From Craterostigma plantagineum (lineage: Eukaryota > Streptophyta > Magnoliopsida > Lamiales > Linderniaceae), in the NCBI GenBank assembly GCA_027422505.1, contig JAPQWV010000647.1, forward strand, positions 1 to 64,000: 64,000 nucleotides of DNA, read 5' to 3'. Under the pieces are notes generated by a model. The model saw only the letters and a program-made list of their open reading frames with translations. It was not told where the DNA came from and searched no databases. How positions within the stretch are numbered: position 1 is the stretch's first letter; every line of letters begins with the position of its first letter. A program made the position numbers and the translations under genes. Positions 21,660 to 32,894 of the stretch are shown in pieces.

Positions 21660-22990
21660 GGTACCTAATACAGCTTACTGCTACCTTTAAATCTAACGTA
21701 TACTAAATGAGAGTTTTTCAATGCATATTAACTATTTTACTAGGACAGATGCTTGACCGTCCATACCACGTTTCCGGAACAGTGGTTTAGGCAACAATAT
21801 GGCGATTGTATTTAAATTCGGCAAATCTTGAGCGACGAACAATAGAGTCAATACGGTACTTCAGCGATTTGTTCAGGATATGGGTCTCTCAAATTTGAAC
21901 AAAATATCTTCAATTTCAATCGAATCGGGATTCAATTTTCACCGTCTTTAATTATTTGTGTCAAAAGAGTTCGAACAATTTACCCGTCAAATCGAACATT
22001 CGAGACCCAAATAACATGATAAACCATCTAGGACACACCCAACTTGGTTTGGTGCAGGTCGTGCAGATGGAAATAATATATACAATCGATTGTTTCGATC
22101 GAGTTTCCACTGTTATAGTGCTACCAGATATTTGGCATTAGGTACCAAATCTTGCTTATTCGAACCTTTAAATCAGTATATATACCATATGCTAGCTTAC
22201 CAAAACCGATTAACAGTTTTACGGTGACAGATGCATGACTATTCATACCACGTTTCGGGAACAGTTGTTTAGGCAACAATCCGACAAATTTAATTTTCGG
22301 CAAACCATGAGCGACGAACAATAGAGCCAATATTGTGCTTCAGCGATTTGTTCAGGATATGGGTCTCTCGAATTTGTACAAAATATCTTCAATTTCGACA
22401 AAATCGGGATTCGATTTTCACCATGTTTTTATTATTTGCGCCGAAAGAATTCGAAAAATTTACCCGTAAAATCGAACATTCGAGACCCAAATAAATGATA
22501 AACCGTCTAGGACACACCCAACTTGGTTTGGTGCAGGATCTGTGTTCGTGCAGATGGAAATAATATATACGATCGATTGTTTCGAGCGAGTTTCCACTGT
22601 TATATCGATACCAGATAAGGCTTTTGGTACCAAATCCAGCTTACCGTTACCTTTAAATCAGTATATATTCCATATGCCAGCTTATCAATACATATAACTG
22701 TTTTACGATGACAGATGCATGACCATCCATACCACGTTATGGGAATAGTTGTTTACGCAACAATCCGGCGATTTTAAATTTTGGCAAACCATGAGCGACG
22801 GACGCCAATACTGTGTTTAGAGAGTTGTTTAGGTTATGGATCTCTCGAATTTGTAGAAAATATCTTCAATTTCGACTAAATCGGGATTCGATTTCATCGT
22901 GCTTTTATTATTTGCATCAAAAGAATTCGAAGAATATACCCGTAAAATCGAACATTTCGAGACCTGAATATCAAAATAAACCCTCGTCGA
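21660..22990. repeat. Tandem array, ~483-bp unit, about 2.7 copies
   Basis: Units begin with GGTACC near 21660, 22141 and 22626. Each contains the same order of landmarks: a CTTTAAATC word, ATGCATGAC/ATGCTTGACC followed by CATACCACGTT, a CAACAAT..GGCGA segment, GGTCTCTCGAATTTG, ATATCTTCAATTTCGA..AATCGGGATTC, and TCGAACATTCGAGACC. Copies 1 and 2 also share CTAGGACACACCCAACTTGGTTTGGTGCAGG and a 3' tail that copy 3 lacks. Copies are roughly 80-90% alike by eye. No conserved coding frame; short frames differ between copies. Confidence 0.85.
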
Positions 22991-23968
22991 TAGATCGAGT
23001 TTCGTTTCCAAGGATCGTTCGAACGAAAATAGAAATCTTCGAGGTTTTTTATCGTTAAAAAGGTGGTTAAGGATGCAACAGAAAACATGTTCTGGATACC
23101 TCTTATTATACATCTTTTGTAGGGGTATTTTGGTCAGATCAACTTTTTGGTCCTTTTCTCTAACTTTGAAAGATATCGGGTCCTTTATACTGAACTTTAT
23201 AATGAAAGGGTCTGAACTATAATATGAAACTTAAAGAGGGGCTGATTCTTAAAAGCCTCTTTAAATAATCATAAACCATCACATTATGAGAATGACCTAT
23301 TTGTTTTTTAGCATAGATGAGTGAAGAGGAATTCTGGATTGAAAGGCAAGTTTGCGATGTTTCCTTATCATTAACCTAAGTAATCGGCGGCATTTAAGAA
23401 AAGTGTTGCACCTTTGATGTGATGTATCCCAACCTACATAAGCTTTTAATTTGGAACTTTTCCTAATTTAGCAAATTTTGTTCTATTCAGAACAATGTGT
23501 CCATCGTCAGCATCAACAAAAATTGGGAGGTGTAAATATCATATCAATCAAAGGTCCCAAGAGATATGTGTCCTCGAATCTTAATTATATCAAATTCACT
23601 CTACATGGATTAGGACTGTTCACATAGGTAGTAGTCTTGTTATAAATAGATGGTAAATAATTTAAGGACTAAAGTAACATTATCTGAATTGAAATGAGAT
23701 TCATATTCGCTTTAGACCACCGGAGAGTGAGGATTATGATGGTATTGTAGGTGGAAGAAAAAATATCAATGTGCTCATGAAACTTCGATAAAATAGGCGT
23801 ACTTTTTATGTAATCCAATGTAGGTGAATTAGAATGTTCCACTAATAATTAATTATTATAAATTTAAATTATATATACAAAATTAAAACCACCCACTATC
23901 CCATGTTAATATAGTTATATAATTATTAATTATAGTTAACATTGTGCAATGCACGGATAAAAAACTAG
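22991..23968 (+). mobile_element. Helitron-like 3' region
   Basis: AT-rich non-coding sequence ending in GTGC-AAT-GCAC (23944-23954), ten bases, and CTAG (23965-23968) followed by T, a Helitron-type terminus. The 5' end is not identified; the tandem array to the left may belong to it. Contains GGTCCTTT-type words also seen near 1435-1445 upstream of the first Helitron-like end. Confidence 0.35.
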
Positions 23969-24971
23969 TTTATATTAAGGTAATTTTTCACGGTGTATGG
24001 ATCGAGATGGTATGTTATCATTGTGTTTGTTTTGATGTGACAATTTAATTTTGTATATCAAGAGATTATTGAAATATTGTGTTTGTTTCATATGATATGA
24101 GTTAGATAATATAGGTTAACATATTTTGTAAGAAAGTATTTTAACGTGACAACGGACAATATTTTAGTATGAAGTTTTAATTTATAAGCATGAATTAAGT
24201 CTTTAATACAATTATGTTAGCAATAAAATATATATTTTAATGTTTAAATATATTAGTTATGTAATTAAAATGGAATAATGATATGTACATGATAAAGAGT
24301 ATTAAAATAAAATGAGTAATTTATCCATAAAATAATTGGAAACATCACCCCATAAATGATAAAGGTGATGAAGGATCACCAAGGTTTTTGGGTGATTCTA
24401 AAGGTAACTATCATCCCAATTTGATCACCTAGATAATCATTCATCATTGGTCATCACCTACGCTAAATGAACAGATTGATGAGGAGGTGATGCAATGATC
24501 ACCGTGATATTTTGCAGTATCACTCCAAAACTACTAATGTTTAATTGATGATAAATTGACATCGGGTAATTTCAATTACTCTAAGACCGTCATGGCTCAA
24601 TAGATAAAGCAAATCAATTTGTAATGTTAAACTCATCATTTCATTTATTGTTTCTCAAATTATATGCATATATTATGCATTACACACAGCCACCGTGTAT
24701 ATTCTTATATAAAGCGAGTATGTGGTCAAAGAACTGTAAATTATGTCAAGTGTTTTTCCCATTTTATCTTTAATATTTTATTTTATTATAATTTTATCTT
24801 TACTTTAAAATTCTTAATTTTTACTTAAATAATGATGTAATATTTGAAATATAAAATATATTTGCATATAGGTTGGTTGGATGTGCTAAACAATACTAGA
24901 ATTCACGCGAGATGCTAAGTGCTGTGTGCTGTTTCTTTCAGGAACCAAAAACAAAACGTGACAAATGGATA
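23969..24971. other. AT-rich intergenic with a GGTGAT/ATCACC cluster
   Basis: No gene. From about 24346 to 24525 there are at least nine alternating GGTGAT and ATCACC words, so the segment can fold in several ways. It may be a MITE remnant; clear termini were not found. Confidence 0.35.
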
Positions 24972-25185
24972 GAGAGAATAACAAGAATAGTGTTATTTTC
25001 AAAATAGCAAAACTAGTTAACTTTTTAATAATATTGCAAAACTAGTTAACTTTTTAATTCAAACTATCATTATTGTTATTTTTAACCACAAACTTTTTTA
25101 AAATTGTAAATTTCTACAACGTTATTGCAAATTATTATCATAATTATTACTAAGTAAAATTTTAACCATAATCTATTTTCCGCCA
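24972..25185 (+). repeat. Left terminal inverted repeat
   Basis: Pairs with 25690-25925. Contains two copies of GCAAAACTAGTTAACTTTTTAAT, at about 25005-25027 and 25044-25060. Confidence 0.7.
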
Positions 25186-25689
25186 CTTAAGTTGTGAAAG
25201 AATATCAAACTTACTTCTACAATAATTGCATCTCCAAATCCGAAGCCATTCGAAATAACACCACCTCCAAAGTAGAGAGCGGTTTGTCATATTTAATATC
25301 GCCACAAATGGCTCGTAGTTTCCGGTCTATAGGGGCGGAGAAAACTAATTCTGACCCTTATACACTTTGCATAATGTGCAAATATTTCTACTCGTTCGAA
25401 TTTTATATTAAACTTAAATATGTATTTTTTTAACAAATGTATTCAAGAATACGAGTGACGTCGTGATTAAATTTCACTTGTATAAAATGCTATCTAAAAA
25501 GATTCCGATATAGTATGCTAAGCCACCAACACTGGAGGCCGCATATCCATTCATTGAAACTTGTAATTTGAAAGTGAAAATAGTTGCTACAAGTGAGCCA
25601 ACGCTTTCACAAAGGCCCACGCTTTTCCGCAATCATTGAGACATCATGATTACCACACTAAGCAAATCAATTCATTTAACAGTCAACAC

Positions 25690-25925
25690 ATAGAAGATGC
25701 TGCGCGTAATTTTACTCTTATGGTTAAGATTTTAATTATTAATAATTATATTAGTAATTTTCAATAATGACGGTAGAAAGTTGTCAATTATAAAAAGATT
25801 TGTGGTGAAAAAATAATAATTATAATAGTTTAAATTAATAAGTTAACTAGTTTTGTAACATTATTAAAAAGTTAACTAGTATTATAATTGTGTTTTGAAA
25901 ATAACACTATTCTTATCATTCTCTC
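25690..25925 (-). repeat. Right terminal inverted repeat
   Basis: Reverse complement of the left arm, with a few small indels. Confidence 0.7.
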
Positions 25926-26094
25926 ATTGAATGTAGGATAAGTTCTTATTTTAATGATTCAATATGAAAAATAATTGAATGTTGCTCATTAACACTGTTA
26001 ATTACTAGTAAATTAAACGGTGAACATCATGATTCATGACGTCACAATGACATGCATACATTACATAGTTACTAAATAATAAACCTACAGAATA

Positions 26095-26553
26095 TTAACT
26101 CGCCGTCGTCATCATCTTCTTGGGAGCGCAGCAAGCGGTGATTTCCGACCCGACCCACTTCTCATCTCGGGGCTCCAATTGCCCATGGGCCACAACGATC
26201 GATTTGTAGATCTCAACGATCACCTTCTCATCGTACTCCTTGGCCGGCCTCACGCCGAACCCCGGGAAATCACCGCCGCCGCCGACCGCCACCCCGCTCG
26301 AGCTGGCGAGCCTCATCATCGTGTTCACGTAGGCGTCGCGGAGGCCCAGCAAGAATCTCTTGGGAGAGAGCAGCAATCGCCTGAGCTTCAGCCTCGTACC
26401 GAACCTTATCCTCCAGAAACGGCGGCGCCGCCTGTCTCCGCCGTCGCCGGAAACTAGTCGAACCACCGGAGGCTTCTTCCTCAGCCTCTCATAGCCCTTT
26501 CGCCGCCAGTAGCCTTTGATTCCTCTATAAGCGTTCAAAGAGATCCCTTCCAT
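26095..26553 (-). CDS. Single-exon plant protein of unknown function, 152 residues
   Basis: Intact frame from ATG (26553) to TGA (26095), far richer in G+C than its surroundings, as expected for real coding DNA in this AT-rich region. The protein starts MEGISLNAYRGIKGYW, followed by a basic stretch with RRRRRFWRIRFGTRLKLRR, then LRDAYVNTMMRLASS, a glycine run and an acidic/hydrophobic segment YDEKVIVEIYKSIV. It is strongly basic in the first 75 residues; no signal peptide or transmembrane helix is evident. It resembles small uncharacterised plant proteins with a Y-W-x-R-R-G-Y start, but I cannot assign a function. A TATTAATA at 26712-26719 lies about 160 bases upstream and could act as a TATA element. 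The Mutator-like element lies about 170 bases beyond its stop. Confidence 0.75.
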   Translation of the reverse strand: MEGISLNAYRGIKGYWRRKGYERLRKKPPVVRLVSGDGGDRRRRRFWRIRFGTRLKLRRLLLSPKRFLLGLRDAYVNTMMRLASSSGVAVGGGGDFPGFGVRPAKEYDEKVIVEIYKSIVVAHGQLEPRDEKWVGSEITACCAPKKMMTTAS

Positions 26554-27300
26554 TTATATGTTTGCGGAAGACTGGGGGTGTGTGTAGCGTTGGTTGAGAC
26601 GTACGGACTAACTAAGGAAGGACTATGGAATTAAATTAAAGTAATTTCTGTATTTATGTAAGGAAAAATAAAGGCAGTTCAGTTGAAAGAAAGTGTTGTT
26701 CGGTTGAGGTGTATTAATAGAGAGGAGAAGAGGTGGCGGTGTTAGACGCGCAACATATAAATAAATGAATTAATATCTTATGGAAATCCAGGGACTCTAA
26801 TATGCTGCCACGCGTCCACCTTGTTATGAGTAAATACAAAAAAAATATAAAAGACTAAGAAAATTAAAACTTCCCACTAGCCACTGCATTACGCAAGAAA
26901 CTACTTTTTATCTTTACAATTGCGAGGTGTAAAAAGCTTTATTATTTTCAGTTTAGTCCTTTTTTCTCTCAGTATCACGAAGCTTGGCAGGTTCGAAGCG
27001 AAACAAAAACAAGCAACACAACACACAATCGTGCACAAAGCACACTGCTGCTTAGGGCAATCATGACGTTTGTATCCTAGCATCGTACTTGAATAGATTT
27101 TTCGTTGTTTGCTGTGTTTGTTTAAGGTGACGGTATATTTCGTCGGATTTTAGGGGATGGATATAAAAGGTTTAGATTTGGATTTCACACTGTGTGGCTA
27201 GTTAAGGATATAAAGGAAAGCTTGGCCGTAAGATAGGTTGAGTTAAGGATATAAAGGAAAGCTTGGTTTTTAAACGGGAATATTATACATAGTCTGCTTC
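26554..27300. other. 5' flank of the 152-residue gene and intergenic DNA
   Basis: Probable promoter and leader of the minus-strand gene up to about 26800, then AT-rich DNA. A 25-base sequence GTTAAGGATATAAAGGAAAG+CTTGG occurs twice, at 27201-27225 and 27242-27266. Confidence 0.4.
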
Positions 27301-29812
27301 GATGCACAAACGTTCACTGTATTCCTGTGTACCTTTATACTCCTTTCCTATATCCAGATATTTCAGGATGTCTACATCTTCTCCGACCTAATGGACACCG
27401 ATCTCAACCACATAGTTCGAGACAAACAGCCGTTAACAAACTATCACTGTTGGGTGGGACTTTAGTTACTTTCTCGCTGTTTGTGGGTTATGATTTCGAT
27501 CTTCATATACTCGATATGACTTTTATATATGTCTGGCACCATTTCTTTACCAGATTTTGAAGGGGGTTTGATATGTGCACTTGGCGAGTGTCTTACACCA
27601 GGATCTTAGGCCGGGCTATTTATACCTCAACGCAAACTTCGATCTCAATATCGCATATTCCGGGCATACTAAGACGACCTTGGCTGATTTGATGACTGAG
27701 TATATCATCACTCGATGGTATGGTACCGAGCGCCCGAGCTGCTGTTGAATTGTTTGAGATACAACACTGCGATTGGTATATGGTATTTATGCTGAGCATA
27801 CTCGACGAAATCATTACAAGTAAGATGATCTTTGTTCGAGATCAACAATTATGTTCATCAGTTCAAATAATCACAGAGATAAAACATAAAACTCTCCGCT
27901 AGAAATCGAGGCTATTATTTTGTGTTCGAAGATTCGCCGTACTAACGCTAATAGTCACACCAGATGATAATCTTTTCCAATGAATGAGCAATTTTTTCAT
28001 GGTTACAGAAATCATGGGTAGCTTAATAACTCAGATATGGTTGCTTTTGCGAAGGGAGTATGCTTTATACTTGTCGTTTAACCCCATGATTTTAATTTCA
28101 GAAGAAAAAGTTTACAGTTTTCTGAGTGCAATGAAATAAGGGCCTTTTCTGCGTATTTTGTGCTTATCCTTGAATTACATATGTTGTTGTATGAGTATTC
28201 GGAGGCTAATTGGATTATAATTTCATTGCTATATTAAGGCAAAGACATTCTGAAGGGTATGGTATTTGTGTAGCAAGGAACACTGAAAGTGTTCAGTTGC
28301 CATTTTAGCTGGCCGTCTTGAAAGTTGAATGTAACCAATGCCAGATTCATATGATCGATTGGCCTTCTATACTTTTTCTTTGACTTATTGTATTTTCTCC
28401 AGTCAAACATTCAAAACTACTTTGCGACAGTTGTTGTTGCATATAAAACATATGTTTGTTATCTTTGGTAACGGCCTGATGAGTTTCTATCGGCAGAGAT
28501 ACAAAGTCTGTGCCCAGGAAAGGTGTGTTGCACTAAGGACCTGATATAATACATGGGTAAAAATTTGACAGCATGATCATGACAGCTTTTTATTTAATAT
28601 CATTTTACTTTATGGACTAAATTATTAGTGCTGAGACATTTCATTTCTTGTGTGCGATTCGTTTTCTCAATGGTTGTCCAACATGGTTGAGAAACTTTTT
28701 ATATCCGTTCCCATGAGTTTATGCAAACTAATTGGGCATTGGTGGTTCTATATAGGCCGCCCGCTTCTCATTGGTATATATAGTGAAATAATTAGGAAAT
28801 TAATCGCCTTATTGTTTGAGAAGTAAGTCATTTGATGCCTTATGATAGTGGGTTTGATCATCTGTGGCTTTCGGTTCCTGACGACATTTGTTGATCAAAT
28901 TATTTTTATCGTCATAATTCACTGTGATCCATTTTTTCTATATGTACACTGTGCAGATTATATTCATTGAAGAAGACCCGTATCAGGTGCTCCTTCGAGT
29001 ACTACGGAAATGGGTTCAACGGCACTCCGCCTACTGCGGGTATTAAGTGGATTAGTTGATTGCTTGAGTTTGTTTTTAATTATATGATTCTTTTTTGATG
29101 TAACAGTTGTGGTAGGGGCAACTGTGGACTTCAAGAATGACTCAGGGCTGGCACGGTGTTGCCGCCAAGGCTAGACTTCTATTTCGTTTAAATAGTGTAT
29201 GTTTTTATCAAATTGGTTTTTGTTTTGATTAGTTTTTATTTTCAAAGTGTTTGTCCATGAATATCTATTTTGATATTTGTAGAGGATGTATTGGATTTGC
29301 TTGTTGATTTGATTTATCCAAAGAGACCGGCTGAGCAAGTTGAAATTTCATTTGAAGATGACATTACATTTGTATATATTTTGGTTATGCTGATTGGTTG
29401 ATTAGAGTTTTTGAATTGAGATTGATATGTGGAAAGTCCATTGAAGCCAACAAATTTGATATAGCATCATGTCAGAAAGTGATGAATTTTTTTGTTGCAT
29501 TCATATATAAGATTTATCATCAACTACGATCTCAACTGTCCCATTCATATATAAGATTTTATGTTCGTCGTTTACGTTAATAAATAAATTTGGTGGTTTC
29601 TTATGTCTAAGAGTGTTGCAGTCCCTTTGCTGATCATCAGACAATTAACGGAGCGCGACTTGCGATATAATTCTAATACTTTGGAATGGAGATATTCTTT
29701 TATGTGCAAATTGGTAATTTCAAAAATACGATCGGAGCACAATAATTATAAAAATTGATTTTTTTTTAATTGTACATATTAAAACTCGTGCATTGCACGC
29801 GCAAAAAACTAG
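27301..29812 (+). mobile_element. Helitron-like region ending at 29812, coding content unclear
   Basis: The right end has CGTGC-ATT-GCACG (29787-29799), nine bases, and CTAG (29809-29812) followed by T, a Helitron-type terminus. The interior is intergenic-looking with short exon-like patches: around 28957-29040 after a CAG acceptor-like site, and 29107-29165 after AACAG. These could be captured gene fragments, but I recognise none. The 5' end is unknown; a TCTTATATAAAG near 24694 is one candidate but weak, so the start given is arbitrary. Confidence 0.35.
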
Positions 29813-30119
29813 TATCGTAACATATAAATGTGTTATCTTGAGGTCGCTGTAGAACTAAATTTCATTTCGAAAATAAAAGAATAAAGGGGTATCAACACTT
29901 AAATACCTACATCAATAAAAATAAAACAAATCAGCCCCTGTCAGACTTTTTTTAACCTAGGTACCTACTTGAATTTTGTTTTACTGATAGGTACCTAACT
30001 GACGGATTTACCCATACTAAAACTGGTTTATTACATCCTTACATGGGGTTTCTTATTTCAGGTAGGTTCGTTCATAAAAAAAAGTCGCACACCATCCCAA
30101 ATCGCACGACCTTCTTCCC
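29813..30119. other. Intergenic
   Basis: AT-rich. Contains two GGTACCTA words in the 29955-29998 stretch. No gene seen; the last part is probably promoter or leader of the following pseudogene. Confidence 0.4.
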
Positions 30120-31523
30120 AAAATCGACACGTGGTTGTTTTGCTTCAGATTCATCGTCGTTGGGTTCTCCCTTCCTCGTGGTATTCGCCTTCTGAAATCG
30201 ATATTCTTCCCCAAAAGGTAAGTCCTTCGCTTTCTGAAATCGTCGTGGTATTTCGTCTTGGTGGGTTTTCGCTTACTCTGTGGAGAATCAATAGGCTTGT
30301 ATCTAGTTTGTCTTTGCCGTTCTTCATTGGGTTTTAAGCATTTTTGGTTAATGTTCGTAACAATTTCTGCGTGTTTTCGAATGAATCGATTTGTAGTTCG
30401 ATTAGGGTTTTTTTCGAATGGTTCAATTTACTGTGGTAGATTTGTGTGTGCTTGTTTTTTTCAAATGGGTCGATTGACTGTGGTCGATTTGGGTTTTTTT
30501 CGAACGGGTCGATTTGGATTTTTCGAATGGGGTCAAGTTGTTTTGGTACTACATGATCACTGTATTTGGTGCCATCTGTTTGGGCAAATTGGTTGAATAA
30601 AGTAGTAGTTCTTCTTAAATATTTTGTTTTTTTGTTTTTTTTTTTTTTTTTGCAGAAATGCCTCAGCGGAACAGATCTGAGTTGTCTTCCAGGTGTCACG
30701 TGCGCTCTTCCGATCTATCATAAGCACTTTGAAGGGTAGCATGACCCCGGAGCAAAAAGAAACTATAAGAAGGTACTTTTTTTGGATATGTCTAAGATGT
30801 TACATTCGTTCGCACGAATTGTGGCATTGATAAAGCGTTATAGTGTAGAGGCGAACATGTAGGTTGGGGGGAGAAAACGGATGTGGTATTCTCTCCACAG
30901 GAATTTAGTGTAGTAATGGCCTTGCATAACGTAGGACAACCCGTCACCTAAATTCGAAATAAAATCGAAAATCGTTGATCGACTTTTCGGTGGAAAAATG
31001 GCAATTCAACCTGTAAGAAAATCTTAGAGTTGTTGAATAAGTTTAGTTCGGGAGGGAGAACACAAATGAGTTCGTTAGGTTGTTCGTCATTTTCTTGTTT
31101 AACTGTGTATTATTCCTGATGGGTAATTCGAAAAACCCATCTTCTGTGAATGCATACGTCGACGATGTCGACATGATCGACGAGTACGCATAGGGAAGGG
31201 CGGTGCACGAGTTTTTGGTCGCCGAGATAAAGCAAGCTGTTGCGAGATTCGGATCGACTCATCCAGCTTAATGATGAACGGGTACACAATTGGGTTAACG
31301 GTAATACCCTCCATTATGTTATGAGTTTACCTATTTGATTATGTCTATACTGAAAATTCAATGCTTCGAGCACTTCCAGATTTGGGTGTATGAGCACGTG
31401 TCCTCGTTGGCGCAGAGCGGGTGATGTATATGTTTCCCCGAATGTTCAATTGGGAAGAAAGTAGGATTCCGAATGACGTAAGCGCTGCGGAGGCTGAATT
31501 GGCCGCAATTGGCTCTGTCGTCC
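30120..31523 (+). pseudogene. Plant-mobile-domain (aminotransferase-like/Ulp1-associated) gene, broken and truncated by an LTR element
   Basis: A leader exon ends AAAAG before GTAAGT (donor at 30218). The intron ends with a long T-run and CAG (30655), and ATG follows at 30658 (MPQRNRSELSSRC). Later pieces read STLKGSMTPEQKETIRR, LDMSKMLHSFARIV, KTDVVFSPQEFSVVMALHN, AYVDDVDMIDEYA, then a TAG where the family normally has Trp, then GRAVHEFLVAEIKQ, and later IWVYEHVSSLAQ and MYMFPRMFNWEE. This order is typical of plant proteins with the transposon-derived plant mobile domain. Several frame changes break it, and the sequence stops exactly at the LTR start (31524). Its direct partner beyond the insertion is not in the window. 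Confidence 0.65.
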
Positions 31524-32879
31524 TGACACGCTCAAATACTAGTAAGTGTACTAGGTCGTGCAAGTAGTAAAACGGACGAAGCCGAGTATCTACGAAGACA
31601 ACTCGATTAATTGTAAGATAATATTCCTGATTGTAATTTAGACTAAGGGAATTTTTATAGTCTTGATAATTGATAAAAGAGATCAAAGACGCAAATAATA
31701 AAATAAACGCAAATAAAATAAATGAGGACAGAATAATTAACGACGAACGTGATTAAGACACATGCTCTGCACGAATTATTCCTACATCTTCATACAATCT
31801 AATCTATCTAATCAATACGAATCACAGTCAAGGTAGAATTTCCTAACATACGTGCTACTCGTTTGTCCGGCAATAGCAGCCCTACGTAAATAGAGAACCA
31901 ATCAACTATATCTCTATATGATTGTAGTTCTATACGTCCATTCGATCTTTATGAAATTCCCCGAGTTTAGACGCTTTCGGCGCCTAAATTATCGAAACCA
32001 CACATACGAAACTGAACTCCATCTCTGGTCAGTTTTACGTAGTGATATTCAATGTTTTGCTCTAATCGGTCTTAATCACTTAGTCCGTCTCATAAACCCA
32101 TCAATAAACATACGCATGGAGGCCAATCACACGTACGCATATGAAGCACAAATAAAGAATACAGAACTCAAATCATATGATTAAATAAGAAAATAATAGC
32201 ATTAGTATGGAGTCATAATCCGGCCACACACGGCCTCAATCACAAAAGAAATCGAAAACAACAATGAAACGAAAGAACACATTGTCGAAAACAAGAAAAA
32301 ATTAAAAGATAAAGAATTCGCCCTCGTTACGGTGTTCGTGTCGTCTCGCTCCTAGCCGTCGATAATTCTCGTTGCAGCTGTGATAGTTCACCGTCCTCTT
32401 TATTTTCTTTTTCTCTGTTGTTGCCAAGGTCCGCAGCCGTCCCCTTATTCACTGTGTAAAGCTCCTTTAAATAGACATTCAAGCTACTTGGCCGACTTCC
32501 CCCCTAATGGGCCGCACTTATTGAGTGATAAATATGATTCAAAGATTTAAGTCTCATCTTCCCACGTAAAGCTTGGTTGCACAATAAAGTCAAATATTTG
32601 ACTTGGTCCACGTGCCATAATCCTTATATGGTGCCCACGTGCTCTATCTCATGTGGTGGTTTGGACTGACTATAGCAATATTATGGGCTTGGGAGATAAC
32701 ACGACCCTAATGATTTTAATGGGAAAGGATTTTATAAAGCCCACTTTGGTGCTTTTTGCACCCATGTATATAGAATAAAATGCAAACATAAGCATAACAC
32801 GTTCAAGGATATATTGATAAATAATGACGGATAAAATGTTATTATGGGTATAAAAATAGCGTAATATCCTAACTTATCA
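31524..32879 (-). repeat. 3' LTR of the Athila/Tat-like element
   Basis: 1356 bp, TGACACGCTC..CTTATCA on the plus strand. Its first 300 bp match 55989-56295. Boundary supported by the adjacent purine tract. Confidence 0.8.
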
Positions 32880-32894
32880 ACAACCCCCCAAACT
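32880..32894 (-). other. Polypurine tract
   Basis: On the minus strand TTTGGGGGGTTGT abuts the LTR. Confidence 0.75.

Larger units (their letters stand above)
24972..25925. mobile_element. Long-TIR Mutator-like non-autonomous element
   Basis: The left arm (24972-25185) is mirrored as reverse complement by the right arm (25690-25925). Both start GAGAGAATRAYAAGAATAGTG, continue with TTATTTTCAAAA and two AACTAGTTAACTTTTTAAT words, and end near TTTTAACCATAA. Arms exceed 200 bp at about 80% identity, typical of Mutator-like MITEs. The 500-bp centre has no transposase. A 9-bp target duplication was not convincingly found. Confidence 0.7.

Noticed and set aside
24585..24625. tRNA-like box A (TGGCTCAATAGATAAAG), possible SINE
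   Set aside because: No matching box B, no tail and no repeat of the surrounding sequence.
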